Of a stretch of DNA of 35,005 nucleotides, positions 31,723 through 35,005 are shown in pieces. The notes below the pieces were generated by a model that was given only the letters and a program-made list of their open reading frames with translations, searched no databases and was not told the origin of the DNA. Positions within the stretch are counted from its first letter, which is position 1. Every line of letters starts with the position of its first letter. Source of the stretch: Enterococcus sp. DIV0212c (GTDB taxonomy: Bacteria > Bacillota > Bacilli > Lactobacillales > Enterococcaceae). The DNA lies in NCBI RefSeq assembly GCF_017377505.1, contig NZ_JAFREN010000028.1:1-35005 (forward strand). Reading direction: 5' to 3'. Made by a program: the position numbers and the translations under genes.

Positions 31723-33216
31723 ATGAATAAAAAATTTATGAAAAAAAATGAAGCCAACAAATTTGAGCTTCTAAAAAAACTGCTATATAGTAAACAAGGA
31801 CTTAGTATTCAAGAAATCATCACTGCTAGTCATGAATCGAAAAGTACCATCTATCGTTATATCCAACAGTTAAATGAAGATTTAACTCTTTTATTCACCG
31901 AAACACCGATCCAGATAGAACAAAAAAACACAACATTTTATATTGTGCTTTCTGATTTATTAAATATTGCCTACATACTTGATAAAGTAAGACTTAGCTA
32001 TATATATATTTCACCTGAAATTTTGATTTTCGCTGCTGCTGCTGGCAAAAATCATACGTCTTTAGAATCGCTTGCTCAAAGTATCAACTTAAGTCCCTCT
32101 TATACATACAAAAGTTTGAATATTATCAATAAACAACTTCACTACTTTAGAGTAAGCATTGGATTTGGCGACTTTTCCCGCAAATCCAATGTTTATGGCG
32201 CTGAAGCTGATATTCGCTTTTTTCTTTTCTACATGTACTGGAACACTAATAAGGGGATTGTTTGGCCTTTCAACGCATCACCAGATTATTTCAAAGAGTT
32301 GCCTTTGCCAATCAACACGACCTTAGCCCCATCCCAACATATGCGACTACGTTATCATCAAAATATTACTTACTGGAGAATCTTATATTTACAAGAAAAA
32401 ATCTCGATTACAGAAGAGTTTCTTACCTACTTATTTATTTTAGACACAGAAAATCCGACAAAGTTTACTATTGATTTCAGCAACACATTGACCATTGAAG
32501 AGCTTAAAAATGAACAAGTCTATTTCGGTTTCTTAAGTCGGTTTTTTATTCCTGATATTGATACAAAAGAATCAAAACAGAAAATCGCTCAACTATTCAT
32601 TGATTCAGGGCTCCCTTTAACTAAGAGTTGTATTGATTTACTAGAGCTAATACAAACTGAATATGATTTAGTCATAAATCCAGAAGAATACCTTTTCTAT
32701 TACTATAATTTAATGATCGCCTTACTTTATGTGCACTACATTGAAATTGATTACCAGTCTATTTCAGAAAATGAAGATCGGCTTTCTTTTCTAGATGATG
32801 ATAATCAGGATTTTTCAAGAGTCGAAAAAGAAATCAATCACCTAGTGAGCCAATTTTTTATAACTGATCCATTCCTAAAAGAAATGGATGCTAAAGGCTT
32901 AGTCACCTATATGACCAATTTACTTTATTGCATAATAGATAGTACTCGGAGTATAGTTCCTCTGTATATCTTCTGTCAGTACTCAAAAAATTTTTATATG
33001 GGAGACAAGATCAAAAAATATTTATTGACTACTTTTGGATCACGAGCAATCCATTTCACTACTGATATTCAACAAGCAAACTTAGTCATTTCTGACAGTT
33101 ATGAAGGGGATATTAGTAATCGAGACTTCTTTTATTTTGATGCTCCTTACGAGTCTACTACCTGGGAGGCTGTATCACTTTTCGTGAGTACAAGAATTCA
33201 AACTTGCTACTTCTAA
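31723..33216 (+). CDS. Mga-like transcriptional regulator
   Basis: A 497-residue cytosolic regulator of the Mga/AtxA type. An N-terminal winged helix (LSIQEIITASHESKSTIYRY, about residues 26-45) is followed by a second HTH-like Mga region (TSLESLAQSINLSPSYTYK, about 105-125). A long PRD-like helical middle and a C-terminal EIIB-like segment (LLTTFGSRAIHF, LVISDSYEGD) complete it. Such proteins link sugar-PTS state to surface-gene expression in streptococci and enterococci. The start at 31723 has AAAAGGAAAG upstream; an upstream in-frame ATG lacks one. The 3' end overlaps the convergent Mga-like gene by 42 bases. Next to the fibre locus, it is a candidate regulator of it. Confidence 0.85.
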   Translation: MNKKFMKKNEANKFELLKKLLYSKQGLSIQEIITASHESKSTIYRYIQQLNEDLTLLFTETPIQIEQKNTTFYIVLSDLLNIAYILDKVRLSYIYISPEILIFAAAAGKNHTSLESLAQSINLSPSYTYKSLNIINKQLHYFRVSIGFGDFSRKSNVYGAEADIRFFLFYMYWNTNKGIVWPFNASPDYFKELPLPINTTLAPSQHMRLRYHQNITYWRILYLQEKISITEEFLTYLFILDTENPTKFTIDFSNTLTIEELKNEQVYFGFLSRFFIPDIDTKESKQKIAQLFIDSGLPLTKSCIDLLELIQTEYDLVINPEEYLFYYYNLMIALLYVHYIEIDYQSISENEDRLSFLDDDNQDFSRVEKEINHLVSQFFITDPFLKEMDAKGLVTYMTNLLYCIIDSTRSIVPLYIFCQYSKNFYMGDKIKKYLLTTFGSRAIHFTTDIQQANLVISDSYEGDISNRDFFYFDAPYESTTWEAVSLFVSTRIQTCYF

Positions 33217-34761
33217 GTGGACATTAATTGAATTGTTTCTAACTACTCGCTGGTTATATTGGTTGATGATTTCTTTTTTGATTCCATCCACAGCGCTATT
33301 AAAATCTATGAGATCTGAAAAGGAACTGACAAACAGTTCTTTGGTTTGCTTTGGTGTGTCAGGTAAATGTACATCTGTAATCAAAATATCAGGATTATTT
33401 CGAAAGCCATCCACTAACTGAATTCTATCTCCAAAAATCAACATCAACTTATTAGAAATAATACCTTCTATAAATAATTTTGAGTTTTGGACCATGACGT
33501 TCACTGTTTTATATGTATACTGCTGAAGCTTGCTCACAAGAGCATAAATGATTAAATAAAGGTAATTTATAAAGGCTTCTTCATTTGTATTTCTTTTCAG
33601 TTGATTCCATAAAGGCTGGTAACGAGGTTCCTCGATCAGCTCAGCCACAATTCGCTTTACATGCTCAAAAATTTCACTTTCAACCTTATCACGGTAATAA
33701 AAATTAGCATGATCGTATACATAATAAAATATGCGAGAATCAATGTAAAATCCTGATAATACTAGATGCATTTTATCGATTTCTTGTCTGATTTGTAAAA
33801 ATAATTTTTTATCAGTCGAATCCATTTCTGAAAAAAAAGTGGCAATGATTTTTTTTGTTAATAAATTACTTTGCTCAATAAAAGGAAAGTTCTGTTCACT
33901 AAAATAAGCTTCATAATTGTCATAATCAATTGTTTCATCACTTAAATCTTCTATATATAAAAATAATTGTATGAAGGCCAACTCACTCCAAACTTGCTCC
34001 ACTGTTCTATTTTTCTTTGACAAAAAATAACCAAATAATCCATTTAAGTATGCATAATCTGATTGATAATCCATGTTAAGTCTTTTAGTTAATTGAGTCA
34101 TTATATCATTTTCACAATAGTGTTTTTGCGAAGAGCGAACGTTACTGATATAGACGAGCAGGCAAATTTTTCGTTGTTTGATCTTATTGTTAGCTTGCCA
34201 AGTATTGATTTGCTTATAAATATACGTTTCAATTTCACGATATTCTTGTAAGCTAAATTCCCATTCACTTGACGAGTGAGAGAAAAACTGGTAAAAAAAG
34301 TTTCTTATTTTCATTTCATCTCCATGAATTTGATTTTCACGTGTTAACTTCAAGCCAAATTGTTCTAAGATAGCAATTAATTGTTGACGATAACGTGAAA
34401 ATGTTGGTGGACTTATGTATTCTACCTCACAAAATTTTTTAACATCTACTTTTTCATATAGAAAAATATTGCGGATCATTTTATAAAGGACAGATTTTTT
34501 TACATATCCTGATGCTATTTCCATCAAGTCTAGATTTTCTGCATAAATCCCTCTAATTGATTTATTGGAATGAATAATTTGAAACTGATGATCTGTAAAA
34601 GTAAGTTCTTGTTCAAACCTCCTGATAATCTGTAAAACTGTTTTCTCCGAAAGGTTAGTATCATCAGAGATTTGTTTTATCGTTACTACCTTTTTTTTAT
34701 TATCTATATAACTTAAAATTTTCAATTGTCTATCATACGTTTCATCTAAAAAACCTCTCAT
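33175..34761 (-). CDS. Mga-like transcriptional regulator
   Basis: A 528-residue regulator of the Mga family. It has an N-terminal winged helix (VTIKQISDDTNLSEKTVLQI, about 26-45), a second HTH region (VDVKKFCEVEYISPPTFSRY, about 105-125), a PRD-like helical middle and a C-terminal EIIB-like part (LMLIFGDRIQLVDGF, DILITDVHLPD). AGGAGG precedes the ATG. It converges on the other Mga-like gene, sharing 42 bases at the 3' ends, with no room for a conventional terminator between them. Targets are unknown. The 244 bases beyond its start to the window edge are AT-rich non-coding sequence that presumably holds its promoter. Confidence 0.85.
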   Translation of the reverse strand: MRGFLDETYDRQLKILSYIDNKKKVVTIKQISDDTNLSEKTVLQIIRRFEQELTFTDHQFQIIHSNKSIRGIYAENLDLMEIASGYVKKSVLYKMIRNIFLYEKVDVKKFCEVEYISPPTFSRYRQQLIAILEQFGLKLTRENQIHGDEMKIRNFFYQFFSHSSSEWEFSLQEYREIETYIYKQINTWQANNKIKQRKICLLVYISNVRSSQKHYCENDIMTQLTKRLNMDYQSDYAYLNGLFGYFLSKKNRTVEQVWSELAFIQLFLYIEDLSDETIDYDNYEAYFSEQNFPFIEQSNLLTKKIIATFFSEMDSTDKKLFLQIRQEIDKMHLVLSGFYIDSRIFYYVYDHANFYYRDKVESEIFEHVKRIVAELIEEPRYQPLWNQLKRNTNEEAFINYLYLIIYALVSKLQQYTYKTVNVMVQNSKLFIEGIISNKLMLIFGDRIQLVDGFRNNPDILITDVHLPDTPKQTKELFVSSFSDLIDFNSAVDGIKKEIINQYNQRVVRNNSINVHLEVASLNSCTHEK

Positions 34762-35005
34762 TATTCCCTCCTAAAAAAGTACTCTATTTCAATAAATATA
34801 TCTCGTATTCTTCATTTTTTATTTCTTTTTTTACTGTTTTTCCAGCAAAAAAAGAAATAAATCAGTTCGATTAAAACTATTATGCCGGAATTCATCTGTT
34901 TTTTATTATTTTTTTTTGGAAATTTTCGTTTCAAAAAAAGATATTTAAATTTAATAGTTTTATATTTTTCCAGTCAAATTTAATACTAAAAAAGAGTAAA
35001 AAACA

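Overview
The window looks like a chromosomal segment of an Enterococcus-type low-GC Gram-positive. The evidence is AT-rich DNA, strong AGGAGG ribosome sites, WxL-domain surface proteins, a DUF916/DUF3324 partner, a class A sortase and Mga-type regulators. I cannot fix the species. I see no rRNA, tRNA, CRISPR array, transposase or phage gene.

Bases 1-7,550 are ordinary housekeeping and accessory genes. They comprise 3-methyladenine DNA glycosylase I (tag), a glucosamine-6-phosphate deaminase-like enzyme with a recognisable promoter and a cre-like site, a membrane-tethered C39-like cysteine peptidase, a small unknown protein, a GNAT acetyltransferase paired with an ACT-domain protein, a methyltransferase, a DUF1622 membrane protein, an unknown 260-residue protein, a class A sortase and a small membrane protein.

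Bases 7,680-22,741, all on the minus strand, form a WxL cell-surface locus. In transcription order there is a 1110-residue WxL protein with two MucBP-like repeats, a short sortase-anchored protein (YPSTG motif) and two smaller WxL proteins. A palindromic intergenic repeat follows. Then come the DUF916/DUF3324 membrane-anchored WxL-binding protein, a polybasic two-helix membrane protein, two tandem type I signal peptidases (the first with Arg in place of the catalytic Lys), a YfhO-family membrane protein and two lipoproteins. After a gap lies a second large GT-C-like membrane protein. I read this as surface proteins plus dedicated export, processing and possibly glycosylation machinery. The regulator at 22,927-23,649 precedes it.

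Bases 24,067-31,386, also minus strand, form a SipW/TasA-like fibre locus. It contains a paralogous regulator, an ER-type (Ser-His) signal peptidase SipW, a BsaA/TasA-type matrix protein, a sortase-anchored protein whose ectodomain itself looks TasA/CalY-like (FPSTG motif), a second BsaA-type protein, a lectin plus Cna-B protein, a third BsaA-like protein, and a 49-codon remnant or duplicate of the lectin protein's C-terminus. Two large Mga-like regulators (31,723-34,761) sit tail to tail with overlapping 3' ends.

The two surface loci share paralogous degenerate response regulators (Glu at the phospho-Asp position), a conserved AT-rich upstream element of about 60 bp, a near-identical ribosome-site leader, and the same unusual [Y/F]PSTGE sorting signal. 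This suggests one co-regulated, composite cell-surface assembly. The strongest candidates for new biology are the Lys-to-Arg pseudo-signal-peptidase, the wall-anchored TasA-like subunit, and the WxL/YfhO/lipoprotein export operon.
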